A DNA stretch of 5,659 nt, taken from assembly GCA_937983105.1 (NCBI GenBank), contig CALKAM010000002.1, positions 1 to 5,659 on the forward strand, read 5' to 3'. The notes below the pieces were generated by a model, which was not told where the DNA came from, made no database searches, and worked only from the letters and a program-made list of their open reading frames with translations. This document shows, piece after piece, positions 5,433 through 5,659 of the stretch (positions within the stretch are counted from its first letter, which is position 1; the number at the start of each line of letters is the position of its first letter). Both the position numbers and the translations under genes were made by a program. Source of the DNA: Planifilum sp021793745 (GTDB lineage: Bacteria > Bacillota > Bacilli > Thermoactinomycetales > DSM-44946).

Positions 5433-5659
5433 TCAGATCCATCCGACCAACCCGTAGGAAAGGATCACTCCGGCCAGGATGTAGGGCGCAAAGGGAATGC
5501 TCGTTTCTCCGGTTGCCCGCCCCCGGCGAAACAGCCTTCGCACCAGGATGTAAAGGGCGGCCAATAGATGGGACAGGATGAACACCAACAGGAATTTCTC
5601 AAACCCGAGGGCCAGCCCGATCAGGCCGAACACCTTGATATCACCCCCTCCGATGGCCT
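5433..5659 (-). CDS. cpaA: A24 prepilin peptidase (CpaA/TadV type), C-terminal part
   Basis: The last 74 residues of an aspartic prepilin peptidase; the 5' end lies beyond the window. The visible part opens with AIGGGDIKVFGLIGL. GGGD is the second catalytic aspartate motif of the type IV prepilin peptidase family (codon GAT at 5642-5640). A membrane segment follows (FEKFLLVFILSHLLAALYIL), then a basic loop (RRLFRRGRATGE), the typical SIPFAPYILAG segment, and a final hydrophobic stretch ending GLVGWI. The first catalytic Asp must lie outside the window. By family knowledge it cleaves and N-methylates pre-pilins in the cytoplasmic membrane. Its stop lies 74 nt upstream of the preferred start of the membrane-protein gene. 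Assignment to the Tad subtype rather than a ComC/PilD type rests on the adjacent Tad genes and short visible C-terminus. Confidence 0.9.
   Translation of the reverse strand, partial: AIGGGDIKVFGLIGLALGFEKFLLVFILSHLLAALYILVRRLFRRGRATGETSIPFAPYILAGVILSYGLVGWI

Overview
The window carries part of a Tad (tight adherence / Flp-type IV pilus) assembly locus, with every supported gene on the minus strand. The setting looks like a monoderm Firmicute, possibly near Bacillales/Thermoactinomycetaceae. The reasons are strong AGGAGG-type ribosome sites, GTG starts (possibly one TTG), mid-range G+C with a GC-rich cpaF/cpaE, and a Tad gene order with no secretin gene between the CpaB-like and CpaF-like genes. 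The family assignment is an inference from protein character, not from a database search.

In transcription order (high to low coordinates) the layout is as follows. (1) 5659-5433: C-terminal end of an A24 prepilin peptidase (CpaA/TadV type), cut by the window edge. (2) 5358-4777: an unrecognised, AT-richer protein with about six membrane segments. (3) 4776-4126: about 650 bases without a convincing gene. This gap holds a good sigma-A-type promoter (TTGCCA-18-TATAAT, 4419-4390) and an unusually long leader of about 260 nt that can fold into two tandem helical modules. (4) 4125-2953: CpaE/TadZ, a degenerate receiver domain fused to a MinD/ParA-like ATPase. (5) 2883-2101 (or from 2952): CpaB/RcpC-like SAF-domain protein. 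(6) 2068-701: CpaF/TadA secretion ATPase. (7) 701-1: TadB inner-membrane platform protein, cut by the window edge.

cpaE-cpaB-cpaF-tadB are tightly packed (gaps of 0-69 nt, 32 nt and a 1-nt stop/start overlap) and probably form one operon driven from the promoter near 4400. By family knowledge, the peptidase cleaves and methylates pre-pilins, CpaE localises the machine, CpaF powers assembly, TadB is the membrane platform that CpaF acts on, and CpaB is a membrane-anchored extracytoplasmic accessory protein. The pilin, TadC and TadE/F-type genes are not in the window and probably lie beyond its edges.

The least explained parts are the structured cpaE leader (about 4330-4204), the unknown membrane protein, and an open frame without a good start just after it. 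I found no CRISPR array, tRNA, rRNA or insertion sequence.
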